A stretch of 64,000 bases of DNA from Cyclobacteriaceae bacterium (GCA_013141055.1 JABFRS010000001.1:1054001-1118000); one strand, 5' to 3'; positions 37,814 through 47,514 are shown, counted from the first letter of the stretch. Translations and numbers: made by a program. The notes: generated by a model not told the origin, from the sequence alone.

Positions 37814-40800
37814 TTAATTAAGGCCGAGACTCAGATTTGACTTACTCATTACTTCAACAACCTCCATGTTATCCAGGTAGAGAAGGTATGCTTCTACATT
37901 GGCATAGCCCATTTGAGTGAGCACTTGCGCATACTCCTCCACCTGCTTGCGATCCTGCCCTTTCTTTGCTCCCGTTTTATAATCAATGATGATTGTTCTT
38001 TTCGGATGGATCAATATTCTGTCGATGCGACTTTGCCTTCCACCGGGTAATAATATTCCCGCTTCATTTTTTACGTCCCATTCTTTGCTGTACCACTTCC
38101 CGATCACGGGATGCTTCATCATCTTTTCCAGCGCTGTTCTTAAAACTCCCAGTTCATCCAGCGTAAGTTCGTTTTTAATATGCAGTTCCGCGAGAACATC
38201 TTCAACCTCAGAAGCGTACCGGATCTTCGATAGCTTGCTGTGGAGCACGATACCGTAATTGATGCGGGCACGCTTGTTGGATATCTCCTCTTCAAAAAAT
38301 TCTGCTCCCTGTTTTTTGATCACAAGTTTTTGACGCCAGTCATACGATGCATATTTCTTAAGCTCCGTCATCTCAAACTCATCTTCCTTTCGTGCCTCAC
38401 TCAACCGACGGAGCCGGCCTCGTTCAAATTGGAGAGTTTGTGGATTGTATTCATTCTGAAATGAGGGACCTGTGACAATGTCATATAACATGTCGCCGGC
38501 GGTTCCAAGTGTTTTCTCCTTTTCCCGATCCTGCCTTCCTTTGTCACTGGGCTTCTTTGCGGAAACGATCAGGCCTTCTTCTGCGCGCGTGAAAGCAACG
38601 TAAAGAAGATTAATATTATCCAGATGGGCTTTAATACGTTCGGAATTGTAATTCTCTTCAAACAACGATCTTTCAAGACTGCTGCTATACTTAACGGCCA
38701 GATGACCCAATTTATCAAAAGGTTTCTCTTCTGAAGTCGTCCACAACAGAGGTGATTTCATGGGATCATGATCCATTTTCCAACTACAGAAAGGAATGAT
38801 CACATATTTAAACTGCAATCCCTTTGATTTATGAATCGTCAGAATGTTAACGGCATCGACAGAATCAGGAACCTGAATAGACTTCTTAGGGTTGTCTCTG
38901 TTGTTCTCCCACCATTCAAGAAAAGATGCAACATCATTCTTCTCCTGACTGGCAAATTCAAGAATGAGGTCCTGAAATGCCTGCAGATAAGCAAGCTCAT
39001 CGGTATCCTCTCCTAATTTAAAAATGCGGACCAACTCTTCGGTCAATTCAAAAATTGAAAGCTTGTTGAGCCAGTCATGAGATCTCAGGAATTCTTCCGG
39101 AAGAAAGGCTTCCAGATTATTCCTGCCGGCCGCATAGAAAATTGATTCAAGTTCTCTTCCTTTCATTGCTTCAAACACAAGCTCCCCCCGAACCACCGCA
39201 TCCTTAGGATTATTAATGTATCGAAGAGCGCTTAAAAGAAGGTTGACACAGGAAGCAGTATAAAGTCGGAGGGATTCGCTGGACACCACATCGTACTTAA
39301 AATCTTTTTTCGCCTGGGGAGAAGTTTTGTATTGCAGAAGGTAAGATGCGATGTCAGCACCTTCCTTGTTGGTCCGGACGATGATGGCGATATCTTTCAA
39401 CGCAATTTCCTTGCTCTGAAGTTCTTCGAGTATGGAAGGCAGACGCTCCTTTGCTATTTCTTCCCATGTCTTTTCCTCTTCCTTTTCAAGGAAACTCATG
39501 CGTACATATCCATTGCCTGCAAACTTTACTGGTTGCTGTGACACATCTGAAAATACTTCTGCAGGCAATGGCTCCTCCAGCACAGCTGATAACTTCGCTG
39601 CTGCCTGCTCAAAGACATTATTATTAAACGTGACAATATTTTCTGCGCTTCTGAAATTTCTGTTCAGAGGGACGACCATTACCTGCTCCTTGCCGATCTC
39701 TCTTTCCACTCCGCTTTGAAGCAATTGAAGATCGCTTCCCCTCCACCGGTAAACGGATTGCTTCACATCTCCCACTACAAGGTTGGAATGCCCCTGATCA
39801 ATAGAATCTTTTAAAAGAGGGAACAGATTTTTCCACTGATAACCGGAGGTGTCCTGAAATTCATCAATGAGATAATTCCTGAAGAATGATCCTATCTTTT
39901 CATAAATAAAGGGAGTGTCGCTGTTGTTGATAACCCCATTCAGAAACTTGGGAGCATCCGACAGAAGCATCACGTTGTTCTCCTCTTTGTATTGTCCCAG
40001 CTTGCGGGTAATGTCAGTCAGTAATCCAAAGGAGTAAAAGTTCTTCAGTACACTTTTGGCAGAATTGTATTTAGGGAAATTTTCCTGATCATAGGTTATC
40101 ATTTCACGAAGGATCGGGAATAGCTCTCTCTCTACGATCGGCAGAAATAATTTATAATTTACCCTATCCTTTTTAAGCCAGATTTTATAATCCTGAGCAC
40201 TGTCTAAAATTCTGGTCTTAGCTTCCTTATACTCGCCCCGCGCATAGGACTCAAAATAACTCAAGGCAGTTCCACTATTACCATTGCTAAAATCAAGGGT
40301 GGTCATGGAATTGAGATTGATGATTGCCAAGGCAGCTTTTGCACGGGCTGTCATGAATTTCATATAAGGAGGAATCTCCGCTTTCAGCAACGCAATGGCC
40401 TCGCTGTAATATTTACTGTCGGCTTCTCCTGATTTGAGAATTTCTTCTTCTATTACTCTGAAGTCTTCTCTGAATATTTCCTTTGCAAAGGTCTCGAGCT
40501 CTCTGGTGACATTCCATGTTCTGCCTTCGTCGAGACTCTCTTTTGAAAACTCTACCACCCATTCCGTAAGCTGCGTGTTTTTTCCCAGCTCATCCATCAG
40601 TTCAGAAATCACCTCACTCAATACCAGATCGTTATCCACTTCGAGCCTGAAATTTCCAAGCAACCCGGCTTCTCTTGTGAATGACCGTATTACCTTTTGA
40701 AAGAATGAATCGATGGTGCTGATCGCAAACTGCGAGTAATGATGAAGTATTTCAGACTGGATATCCTGACTTTTCTGCTTCAGCTCTTGCTCGCTGATCT

Positions 40801-41035
40801 TTAGCATTTCCATGATTTCGCTGGCAAGATCATTGGATTTTCCATTGGCGAAATCATTGAGGTATCGCATGATCCGCGCCTTCATTTCAAGCGTTGCCTT
40901 GTTGGCGAACGTAACCGCAAGGATATAGCGATAGTGATCAGGCTTACCGCTTAGGGCCAGCGTAATGAATTCTTTGGCCAGCGTTCGGGTCTTTCCCGAA
41001 CCTGCTGAGGAACGATATAGCTTAAAGGTCTTCAC
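37814..41035 (-). CDS. addA: AddA-like UvrD helicase/nuclease subunit
   Basis: A 1073-residue SF1A helicase with a C-terminal nuclease. Walker A is YRSSAGSGKTRTLAKEF (residues 7-23); motif II region YLIDEFQDTSGYQWKNLFPL; motif III VVGDVKQSVYRWRGSD; motif V NILTIHKSKGLQFKYVIIPF; motif VI LLYVAFTRAEEGL. The nuclease motif is QSRIDRILIHPKRTIIIDYKTG near the C-terminus. With AddB it unwinds and degrades broken ends until a Chi-like site and then loads RecA. Some annotators call Bacteroidota members RecB-like. First gene of the addA-addB-micropeptide transcript. Confidence 0.93.
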   Translation of the reverse strand: MKTFKLYRSSAGSGKTRTLAKEFITLALSGKPDHYRYILAVTFANKATLEMKARIMRYLNDFANGKSNDLASEIMEMLKISEQELKQKSQDIQSEILHHYSQFAISTIDSFFQKVIRSFTREAGLLGNFRLEVDNDLVLSEVISELMDELGKNTQLTEWVVEFSKESLDEGRTWNVTRELETFAKEIFREDFRVIEEEILKSGEADSKYYSEAIALLKAEIPPYMKFMTARAKAALAIINLNSMTTLDFSNGNSGTALSYFESYARGEYKEAKTRILDSAQDYKIWLKKDRVNYKLFLPIVERELFPILREMITYDQENFPKYNSAKSVLKNFYSFGLLTDITRKLGQYKEENNVMLLSDAPKFLNGVINNSDTPFIYEKIGSFFRNYLIDEFQDTSGYQWKNLFPLLKDSIDQGHSNLVVGDVKQSVYRWRGSDLQLLQSGVEREIGKEQVMVVPLNRNFRSAENIVTFNNNVFEQAAAKLSAVLEEPLPAEVFSDVSQQPVKFAGNGYVRMSFLEKEEEKTWEEIAKERLPSILEELQSKEIALKDIAIIVRTNKEGADIASYLLQYKTSPQAKKDFKYDVVSSESLRLYTASCVNLLLSALRYINNPKDAVVRGELVFEAMKGRELESIFYAAGRNNLEAFLPEEFLRSHDWLNKLSIFELTEELVRIFKLGEDTDELAYLQAFQDLILEFASQEKNDVASFLEWWENNRDNPKKSIQVPDSVDAVNILTIHKSKGLQFKYVIIPFCSWKMDHDPMKSPLLWTTSEEKPFDKLGHLAVKYSSSLERSLFEENYNSERIKAHLDNINLLYVAFTRAEEGLIVSAKKPSDKGRQDREKEKTLGTAGDMLYDIVTGPSFQNEYNPQTLQFERGRLRRLSEARKEDEFEMTELKKYASYDWRQKLVIKKQGAEFFEEEISNKRARINYGIVLHSKLSKIRYASEVEDVLAELHIKNELTLDELGVLRTALEKMMKHPVIGKWYSKEWDVKNEAGILLPGGRQSRIDRILIHPKRTIIIDYKTGAKKGQDRKQVEEYAQVLTQMGYANVEAYLLYLDNMEVVEVMSKSNLSLGLN

Positions 41036-41147
41036 GAATTATACAAGCCCGATTTACGAATTACATCATCAAAAAACACGCCCCGGAAGGCATTCTTACT
41101 TCGTAATTTGTCAAGGCAATTCCCTATCTTGAAATAATTCTGTGTCT

Positions 41148-43430
41148 ATGGCCCGGCTTGCAAAATTTGCGGACGCTTTCTTCTATTCTTTCCCCGTTCA
41201 ATTACTGTTGAACAATTTCAAACGCAACCAGGTGCTGTTGCTTTGCTGGATCATTCTCTTTGCCATGATCACCGGCAACTTTGGAAAATATCTCGGTATC
41301 CCGTACTTATTTCTTGACCCGGAATATCTCAACAAGGTAAATTTTACAAGCTTCTTTATCATCGGCGTACTGGTATCCGGTTTTACCGCTGCCTATAACA
41401 TCACCTGCTACATCGCCGACGGACACAGGTTTTCATTTATCGCTGCTCTATCCAATCCATTCAATAAATTCAGTCTTAACAACAGTATTCTTCCCGTTAC
41501 TTTTCTGATCACCTACCTATATCAGATGATCCGCTTCCAGGTGAACAATGAATACACCACCGGAGGTCAGCTGCTTTGGAACATTGCGGGATTCTTCTGC
41601 GGCTATATCGCCATGGCAGGAATACTGCAGATCTATTTCAAGTTTACCCAAAAAGATATTTTTAAATATGTCATCTGCAGACTGGATGAAAAGATCAAAC
41701 AGAACGTAAAGGTCACACGGGCGAGCGCGATGAAAAAGCTCGACATCGTTCGCAAGAAGCAGGTAAGGGTTGACAACTACTTCGATCACAGGTTGAAAGT
41801 CAGGAAAGTCAGCGATGAGAATGAGTTCTATGACAAGACCGCCATCCTTCAGGTATTCGATCAGAACCAGTTCAATCTGGTCATTATCGAGCTGCTCATC
41901 TTTGCAGTGGTATTGATCCTCGGCATCTTTAAAGATTACCCTGCATTTCAGTTTCCGGCCGCAGCAAGCTTCATGATATTCCTCACCATCTTCGTCATGC
42001 TGTCAGGAGCATTCTCCTACTGGTTTGGTGGATGGTCGATCACAGTAGCCATGGGAATCTTTCTGGTATTGAATTTTCTCGCTGGTGAAGGATGGCTCAC
42101 CAAGAAGTACCAGGCCTTTGGTCTCAATTATAAAATGGAGCCGGTGGAATACACCATTGATGGACTGAAAAGTCTCAACAATGATTCTACCATTCAATTT
42201 GCCAGGAGAAACACCTTAAGCATTCTTGAAAACTGGAAAAAGAAATTTGAAGGCAAGCCTGTGCCCAAGATGGTGTTCATCTGTTCAAGTGGTGGTGGTA
42301 AACGCGCGGCACTATGGACTTTAGCAGCTCTTCAACAGGCAGACAGTCTAAGCGGTGGCAAGCTGATGGATCAAAGCATGCTGATCACAGGTGCCTCCGG
42401 AGGATTGATCGGCGCCAGCTATTATCGTGAAGTAGTGCTTCGGAAGAAGATGGGAGAAGATATCAAGCCTTATTCCCCAAGTCATCAGAGAAAGATCGCT
42501 ACTGACAATTTAAATCCATTGATCTTCAGCTTGCTGGCGAATGATCTGTTTGTTGGATTTACAAAATTTGAATATGCAGGCCAGCGCTATTCACGCGATC
42601 GTGGATATACGTTTGAAGAGCAGCTCAATATTGATACAGAATACATGATGGACAAAAAGATCTCGGACTATCAGAAGCCGGAAGCTGATGCCATCATACC
42701 CATGCTGATCCTTTCACCGACGATCATCAATGACGGCCGCAAGCTTTACATCTCACCTCAGCCCATCTCCTACCTCAATTCTGATATCCTGAATTTTCCG
42801 AAGTATGGCAATTCCAAGTTCAGTGGAGTAGACTTTCAGCAGATGTTTGAAAAGCAGGGAGGCTCTAACTTAAGATTTCTGTCAGCGCTGCGGATGAGTG
42901 CAACGTTTCCATACATTACACCGAATACAACACTTCCAACGAATCCACCGATTCAGATCATGGACGCAGGCATCTCAGACAACTTCGGGATTACCGATGC
43001 GGTCCGGTTTATCTATGCTTTCCGCGAATGGATTGCGGCTAATACTTCCGGCGTGATTGTTCTCTCCATTCGTGATTCACCAAAGCTGGCTCAGATCTCC
43101 GAAGAGAAAGGAAATACATTCATCGACGACTTTACACAGCCGATCGCAAGCGTGTATAACAACTTTGAAAACTTTCAGGATATCACCAACGACAATCTTG
43201 TAGGATATGCAAGGTCATGGTTCAAGGATCCGATCGACCGGGTGGATATTCAGTATCTGCCAACGTCTTACACTCCTATCCTTCAAAAGATGGATAGCAT
43301 CCGTCAGCATAGTGCACGTGCCTCCCTCAGCTGGCGTCTGACCACCCGTGAGAAACAGGGTGTAGTTGAGACACTGAACACTCCTATTAACAAGGAGGCG
43401 ATTGAGAAGCTGGTGAAGTTGTTGAATTAG
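41148..43430 (+). CDS. Membrane-anchored patatin-like phospholipase
   Basis: A 760-residue protein from ATG 41148 (an in-frame GTG lies 6 bp earlier). Residues about 30-310 contain several TM segments, with a charged cytoplasmic segment between them. The C-terminal patatin domain has the oxyanion motif SSGGGKRAALW, the nucleophile S417 in ITGASGGLIGA and the catalytic aspartate D606 in MDAGISDNFG, so the Ser-Asp dyad is complete. It is likely a membrane lipase or acyl hydrolase facing the cytoplasm; the substrate is unknown. Divergent from addA, 112 bp apart. Confidence 0.88.
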   Translation: MARLAKFADAFFYSFPVQLLLNNFKRNQVLLLCWIILFAMITGNFGKYLGIPYLFLDPEYLNKVNFTSFFIIGVLVSGFTAAYNITCYIADGHRFSFIAALSNPFNKFSLNNSILPVTFLITYLYQMIRFQVNNEYTTGGQLLWNIAGFFCGYIAMAGILQIYFKFTQKDIFKYVICRLDEKIKQNVKVTRASAMKKLDIVRKKQVRVDNYFDHRLKVRKVSDENEFYDKTAILQVFDQNQFNLVIIELLIFAVVLILGIFKDYPAFQFPAAASFMIFLTIFVMLSGAFSYWFGGWSITVAMGIFLVLNFLAGEGWLTKKYQAFGLNYKMEPVEYTIDGLKSLNNDSTIQFARRNTLSILENWKKKFEGKPVPKMVFICSSGGGKRAALWTLAALQQADSLSGGKLMDQSMLITGASGGLIGASYYREVVLRKKMGEDIKPYSPSHQRKIATDNLNPLIFSLLANDLFVGFTKFEYAGQRYSRDRGYTFEEQLNIDTEYMMDKKISDYQKPEADAIIPMLILSPTIINDGRKLYISPQPISYLNSDILNFPKYGNSKFSGVDFQQMFEKQGGSNLRFLSALRMSATFPYITPNTTLPTNPPIQIMDAGISDNFGITDAVRFIYAFREWIAANTSGVIVLSIRDSPKLAQISEEKGNTFIDDFTQPIASVYNNFENFQDITNDNLVGYARSWFKDPIDRVDIQYLPTSYTPILQKMDSIRQHSARASLSWRLTTREKQGVVETLNTPINKEAIEKLVKLLN

Positions 43431-43463
43431 AAATTTCATCCCGGTTTCCGAACCAACCTTTAG

Positions 43464-43491
43464 AATTAACGAACCAACGAATTCGTTAATT
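43464..43491. promoter_or_regulatory. Perfect 10-bp inverted repeat before xseA
   Basis: AATTAACGAA (43464-43473), an 8-base spacer, TTCGTTAATT (43482-43491): a perfect dyad ending 10 bp before the xseA start codon. It could be an operator, an mRNA hairpin covering the translation start, or a weak terminator of the phospholipase gene. No T tract favours the first two. Confidence 0.5.
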
Positions 43492-43501
43492 TGCGCGCAC
43501 G

Positions 43502-44656
43502 ATGCCAGGTAAAATAAAACTCTCAGAACTTGTTGATGTCATCCAGGAGACGATCCAGGATCAGTTTGAGGGCGAAGCTTACTGGATCACCACGCAGATC
43601 GTGGATGTCAGGAAGCAGGAATCGTTAAGAAGATGCTATCTCAAATTCATTGAGAAAGAAGGCAATACCATCACAACAGAGCTTCGTGGGGTTTTCTGGT
43701 CCAATTACTACAACTGGATAGAAGACTTCGAAAAATTCACCAAACAAAAATTTGAGGACGGAATTGAGATCACGTGCCTGGTAAGGGTAAAGTTCCATGC
43801 CAAATTCGGCCTGAGCCTGGAGGCCTTGCAGATTGATTTTGCTTACACACTCGGTACACTTGAACTCGAACGCCAGCAAACTCTTGAAAGACTGGTGAAA
43901 GAAAATCCAACGTACATCTCTGTGCTCGATGGAATCTACAGAACATTCAATCATTCCCTTCAGTTTCCAAAGGTGATCCAACGCATTGCATTGATCACAG
44001 CTCCCAACTCAGATGGTCAGCGTGATTTCCGCCAGGAGACAGAGAAGAACAAACACGGTTATCACTTCATAATAAAGGAGTTCCTCACTCCGATACAGGG
44101 TGACGCAGCACACCTTTCCATTCTGCAACAACTGGTGCTGGTGGCTGAGGGAAAAGAGGATTTTGACATCGTAGCCATTGTCCGTGGTGGCGGATCGCAA
44201 ACCGACTTCAAGCCATTTGATAATTATGAGCTATGTCGTTTCATCGCAGCCTTTCCAATTCCGATTATTACGGGCATTGGACATGATCGCAATACGAGCA
44301 TCGCCGATATGATGGCGCGGCAACAAAAAACTCCAACGAAAGTTGCCTCTCTCATCGTCGATCATAATCTTGATTTTGAAAACAGTCTCCAGCTTTTGAA
44401 AGAACGATTCTTCAATACGGTGGATGATCTGCTGGAAAGTGCTAAGAATGATCTGAAGGAGATGAAGAGGCTTGTGAAATTCTCAAGCCCGGAAACCATA
44501 TTAAACAGAGGATTCGCCATCATCCGTCAGGATAATAAGATTGTAACAGATCCTGATAAGATCAAAGTAAATTCACAAATACAGACCTTGCTGAAGAATG
44601 AGACGATTGAGAGCACGGTGATTCAAAAGACAAAAAATGAAGACATTGAATTATAA
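43502..44656 (+). CDS. xseA: Exodeoxyribonuclease VII large subunit
   Basis: A 384-residue catalytic subunit of exonuclease VII, which degrades single-stranded DNA from both ends. The N-terminal OB-fold (to about residue 100) is divergent, with VFWSNYYNWIEDFEKFTK. The catalytic core is typical: IALITAPNSDGQRDF, IVAIVRGGGSQTDFKPFDNYELC, PIPIITGIGHDRNTSIADMMARQQKTPTKVA. A coiled-coil region (300-340) binds XseB copies. It is shorter than the E. coli protein (about 456), mostly in the C-terminal helices. It overlaps xseB by 20 bp. Confidence 0.95.
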   Translation: MPGKIKLSELVDVIQETIQDQFEGEAYWITTQIVDVRKQESLRRCYLKFIEKEGNTITTELRGVFWSNYYNWIEDFEKFTKQKFEDGIEITCLVRVKFHAKFGLSLEALQIDFAYTLGTLELERQQTLERLVKENPTYISVLDGIYRTFNHSLQFPKVIQRIALITAPNSDGQRDFRQETEKNKHGYHFIIKEFLTPIQGDAAHLSILQQLVLVAEGKEDFDIVAIVRGGGSQTDFKPFDNYELCRFIAAFPIPIITGIGHDRNTSIADMMARQQKTPTKVASLIVDHNLDFENSLQLLKERFFNTVDDLLESAKNDLKEMKRLVKFSSPETILNRGFAIIRQDNKIVTDPDKIKVNSQIQTLLKNETIESTVIQKTKNEDIEL

Positions 44657-44822
44657 TGAGGCCTATGCGGCACTTGAAAAGCTCGTCCATGAACTGGAAG
44701 ATGACAGCATTCAACTCGATACACTTGCCGAAAAGGTAAAGAAGGCTAACGAACTGATAGCAGTATGTGAAGGAAAGCTCAGAAATATTGAGAATGATGT
44801 GAAGAAGGAACTAAAAGACTAA
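44637..44822 (+). CDS. xseB: Exodeoxyribonuclease VII small subunit
   Basis: A 61-residue helical subunit. MKTLNYNEAYAALEKLVHEL, then EDDSIQLDTLAEKVKKANELIAVCEGKLR, is the XseB signature; two helices pack on the XseA coiled coil. It overlaps the 3' end of xseA by 20 bp, which links translation of the two subunits. It is a normal length for the family. Confidence 0.95.
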   Translation: MKTLNYNEAYAALEKLVHELEDDSIQLDTLAEKVKKANELIAVCEGKLRNIENDVKKELKD

Positions 44823-44830
44823 TCTCCGTC

Positions 44831-45175
44831 ATGAGGAAAGAGCTGGCAAAGAGTGATGGAGAGCGCAAGAAATTCAGCGGAGTGTTCAGCAGGATCGGCA
44901 GCAAGAAAAATTACAAAGGATATTCCGAGCCCACCGTATTATTAACTTCCATTAAGGACCTCGAAACAAACACCCAGGTGGCGGATCATGTATGGTTCAG
45001 TCTCACGAAAGGCTTTGAGGATGCCGGATTGAAAGAAGGCAAGGAGGGTGCGGTGGTAGTATTTGAAGCACGGATCAAAGAATACAAAAAGGGTTATGTG
45101 AACAAGGCATACAAGATCAACCAGCAGAAGATTGATTACAAGCTGAGTCACCCAACGAAGATAAAGCTGATGTAA
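44831..45175 (+). CDS. Small OB-fold-like protein, unknown
   Basis: A 114-residue basic protein. RKKFSGVFSRIGSKKNYKGYSEPTVLLTSI, then ADHVWFSLTKGFEDAGLKEGKEGAVVVFEARIKEY and YKLSHPTKIKLM suggest a five-stranded OB-like barrel with the ending seen in small nucleic-acid-binding proteins of phages and plasmids. It begins 8 bp after xseB on the same strand, so a role with single-stranded DNA would fit, but that is inference. I do not recognise a named family. Confidence 0.7.
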   Translation: MRKELAKSDGERKKFSGVFSRIGSKKNYKGYSEPTVLLTSIKDLETNTQVADHVWFSLTKGFEDAGLKEGKEGAVVVFEARIKEYKKGYVNKAYKINQQKIDYKLSHPTKIKLM

Positions 45176-45244
45176 TGCAGCTAATCCATTCATGGAAAAC
45201 CACTATCATCGTTATTTCAAAATCTATATCTTAGGAATCTGGAT

Positions 45245-45643
45245 ATGGAAAAGGAGCCCGCGAGTGATTTTGTGTTTGAAATTGAGAAGAGGCCATCCTA
45301 TATCTTTATCAAGGCAAAAGGAGTAAGAAAAAATCTCATCTCCATTTCAGAAAGCACCCATCAGGTATTGCAGCTGATGGAGGAATTTCATTGTGACTAT
45401 ATTCTTGGAGATTACCGTGAGACCTCCACTCCTATCTCTACCACCGATGCCTTCAACCTGTCTAGACTTTATGAAGTTGACGATGCTACTTTCCGCAGGC
45501 TCAACATTGCGATGGTAGTAAGCTCCAAGGAAGAACCTCTCTACCACTCATGGGAAGAGTTTTGCATCAGGAGGGGATTCAATTACAGGATCTTTCTGGA
45601 TATAAAGGAAGCAGAGAAGTGGCTGCTGGGATTGATGAAGTAG
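45245..45643 (+). CDS. SpoIIAA/STAS-like small protein, unknown
   Basis: A 132-residue protein with alternating strands and helices: FEIEKRPSYIFIKAKGVRKNL, HCDYILGDYRETSTPISTTD, LNIAMVVSSKEEPLYHSWEE, RIFLDIKEAEKWLLGLMK. The layout, and an ending in which a helix carries an EAxxWL motif, resemble SpoIIAA-like or STAS-fold proteins found widely in Bacteroidota. There is no signal peptide. It lies 69 bp after the OB-fold-like gene and converges with ridA at 6 bp. Confidence 0.7.
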   Translation: MEKEPASDFVFEIEKRPSYIFIKAKGVRKNLISISESTHQVLQLMEEFHCDYILGDYRETSTPISTTDAFNLSRLYEVDDATFRRLNIAMVVSSKEEPLYHSWEEFCIRRGFNYRIFLDIKEAEKWLLGLMK

Positions 45644-45649
45644 TCGCTA

Positions 45650-46033
45650 CTACTCCTTGATCTTTTCAGCAACACATTCAATCTCCACCAACGCATCGAG
45701 CGGCAACCTGCTCACCTCTACGGTCGTTCTTGCCGGCTTATGATCTCCGAAGAAAGCTTCATACGCTTTGTTCATCAACTGAAAGTCAGCAAAGTTTTTC
45801 AGGAACACAGATGTCTTCAGAACATGTGTACGATCTGCCCCCACTGTTTTCAAAACACCTTCAAGGTTGCTTAGTACCAAAGTCGTTTGCTCTGAAACGG
45901 TGGCGCCTTCAATCTTTCCTGTTGCAGGGTTAATAGGTGTCTGCCCGGAACAGAAAATCAAATTGCCTGTCATGGTACCATGAGAATATGGGCCAATAGC
46001 CGCAGGTGCACGGTCGGTGATAATTTTTTTCAT
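45650..46033 (-). CDS. ridA: RidA family reactive intermediate deaminase
   Basis: A 127-residue RidA/YjgF/UK114 protein that hydrolyses reactive enamine or imine intermediates from PLP enzymes such as threonine dehydratase. Seen: APAAIGPYSHGTMTGNLIFCSGQTPINPATG, VLKTSVFLKNFADFQLMNKAYEAFFG and the substrate-binding arginine in ARTTVEVSRLPLDALVEIECVA. It forms a cytoplasmic trimer. It is the full length for the family. Upstream lies the DUF1648 gene (31 bp). Confidence 0.95.
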   Translation of the reverse strand: MKKIITDRAPAAIGPYSHGTMTGNLIFCSGQTPINPATGKIEGATVSEQTTLVLSNLEGVLKTVGADRTHVLKTSVFLKNFADFQLMNKAYEAFFGDHKPARTTVEVSRLPLDALVEIECVAEKIKE

Positions 46034-46064
46034 ACGCTAAATCTATAACTATTCTGATCCCGGC

Positions 46065-46562
46065 TTACTTGATCCTGGTGGATTTAATAATAAAGTACGC
46101 AGCTGGTATCAGGATGAGCCCCAGCACGAAAGGTAAAAACCAGACTCCCAGGCCATCAGATTGAGCATTGGCATTCTGAATGATCTTGAATACGATCAGT
46201 CCGAAAACTATAACAAGCGTCATCTTCAGAAATCTGATCATCCTTGTCGCGTGGGTATACTGCGCAGGTGCGTTCTCCTTTGTCAGACTTGCGGGATAAT
46301 TGAAAACATGAGGAAATTTATTCAGGATAGTCAATCCAATAAAAATCATAGTTGCAACAAAGGACAGGATCAGAATATTTCCTTTTCCTCCAAAACTGTC
46401 GGATTCGCCTGCTGCATTAAAATGAATAGGGATCACGTCCGGCAAACTGGAATAATTTACAACAGCCAATACCCAGACTCCCGCCAATGCGGCCCAACCC
46501 GTAAATTCGAACATTGTATCTGTGGGCGATAAGGCCAGTTTAATTCTTGGTCTTGCTTCCAT
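46065..46562 (-). CDS. DUF1648 domain membrane protein
   Basis: A 165-residue protein with four hydrophobic segments (about 20-36, 62-80, 111-128, 140-158). The stretch YSSLPDVIPIHFNAAGESDSFGGKGNI is the DUF1648 signature (LPxxIPxHFxxxGxxD). The family lies in the inner membrane and its best-studied relatives are SdpI-type immunity proteins, though many members are orphan. No toxin gene is adjacent here. It lies 31 bp upstream of ridA on the same strand and probably shares its transcript. Confidence 0.85.
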   Translation of the reverse strand: MEARPRIKLALSPTDTMFEFTGWAALAGVWVLAVVNYSSLPDVIPIHFNAAGESDSFGGKGNILILSFVATMIFIGLTILNKFPHVFNYPASLTKENAPAQYTHATRMIRFLKMTLVIVFGLIVFKIIQNANAQSDGLGVWFLPFVLGLILIPAAYFIIKSTRIK

Positions 46563-46635
46563 AACAGTGAATTTATTGTTTCTTCAATATAGTGAAAACG
46601 TAAAAAAGACGCAAAACGTTGCTGTCAATCTTGAT

Positions 46636-46992
46636 CTAATCACAGTCGGTTCTGTGACCGAATCGAAGGATATGTCCATCAGGATCTCTTACCAGCATCT
46701 CTCTTATATTAAACTCCATCGTTTCAGGTGGTGAGATGATCTCCGCACCTTTATCTTTGATCGCAGCATAGTAGGCATCTACGTCGTCCATGATAATGGC
46801 TATCCAGGTTCCGGGATGACCTTGGTTGTTCAGGCAGAAAAATATTTCAACTCCGTCTTTTGAGATACCACCAAAGTCAACAGGATTTCCCCATTCCCAT
46901 GAATCTTCAAAGCCAAGTATCTCCGTATAGAATCTGATGCTTCTTTTAACATCAGTGGAGTAAAGAATGGGGTTTGACTTCTCGAATTTCAT
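46636..46992 (-). CDS. VOC family protein (glyoxalase/bleomycin-resistance fold)
   Basis: A 118-residue single-module vicinal-oxygen-chelate protein. Two beta-alpha-beta-beta-beta units are visible: SNPILYSTDVKRSIRFYTEILGF and AIIMDDVDAYYAAIKDKGAEIIS, closing with REMLVRDPDGHILRFGHR. The usual final glutamate metal ligand position reads HILRFG, so metal binding may be altered. Likely a small ligand-binding or resistance protein; substrate unknown. 12 bp downstream of the lipoprotein gene at 47005. Confidence 0.88.
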   Translation of the reverse strand: MKFEKSNPILYSTDVKRSIRFYTEILGFEDSWEWGNPVDFGGISKDGVEIFFCLNNQGHPGTWIAIIMDDVDAYYAAIKDKGAEIISPPETMEFNIREMLVRDPDGHILRFGHRTDCD

Positions 46993-47004
46993 ACAATAGC
47001 AAAA

Positions 47005-47442
47005 CTATAATTTATCCGGCCTTAAGGTAGCATCCATCTCGTCCAGAAATTCAGTCTCATATCTGAAGTTCTGAATTCTCCATCCATTTCCCGGATTATA
47101 GAATGTAAAGTTAAATCTCAACGGCTGCCTGGAATACTTGACAATGTAAACAAGATAGACAATGCCATCTCCATAGGATTTCTCACCTATCTTTTCATAT
47201 CCCTGAAAATCATCGAGCTCGGCCGCAAGTCGTTGAAGCTTTATCGCAACGCTGTCGGATACCGGACCGTAGATGTACTTGTTTGTCGGTAGAAGTGACC
47301 TGACTGCTTCAGCCGGTCCTTTGTTATACGTCTGAAAGAACTTCTCTACAATCTTTGCCGGCTCTGAAGTATCAGCCTTCTTCGCCTGAGTACATGAACT
47401 CAATGCACCGATTGTCAACATTAATAGTACGATGTATTTCAT
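47005..47442 (-). CDS. Lipoprotein with SnoaL-like region, unknown
   Basis: A 145-residue probable lipoprotein (MKYIVLLMLTIGALSSCTQA, Cys near 17). The mature part KIVEKFFQTYNKGPAEAVRSLLPTNKYIYG and FTFYNPGNGWRIQNFRYETE has the helix-then-strands layout of NTF2/SnoaL-like domains. Function unknown. It is followed at 12 bp by the VOC gene on the same strand. Confidence 0.7.
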   Translation of the reverse strand: MKYIVLLMLTIGALSSCTQAKKADTSEPAKIVEKFFQTYNKGPAEAVRSLLPTNKYIYGPVSDSVAIKLQRLAAELDDFQGYEKIGEKSYGDGIVYLVYIVKYSRQPLRFNFTFYNPGNGWRIQNFRYETEFLDEMDATLRPDKL

Positions 47443-47514
47443 TTGATCTCTTGCTCTGATTATGCTTCAAGTTAATCCGGCAGATTACAGAATGCAAGAG
47501 TCATGAGGGGGCCA

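Noticed and set aside
46065-46562. SdpI-type immunity gene of a toxin system
   Set aside because: The domain resembles DUF1648/SdpI, but no peptide toxin or SdpC-like gene is nearby; ridA and a VOC gene flank it.
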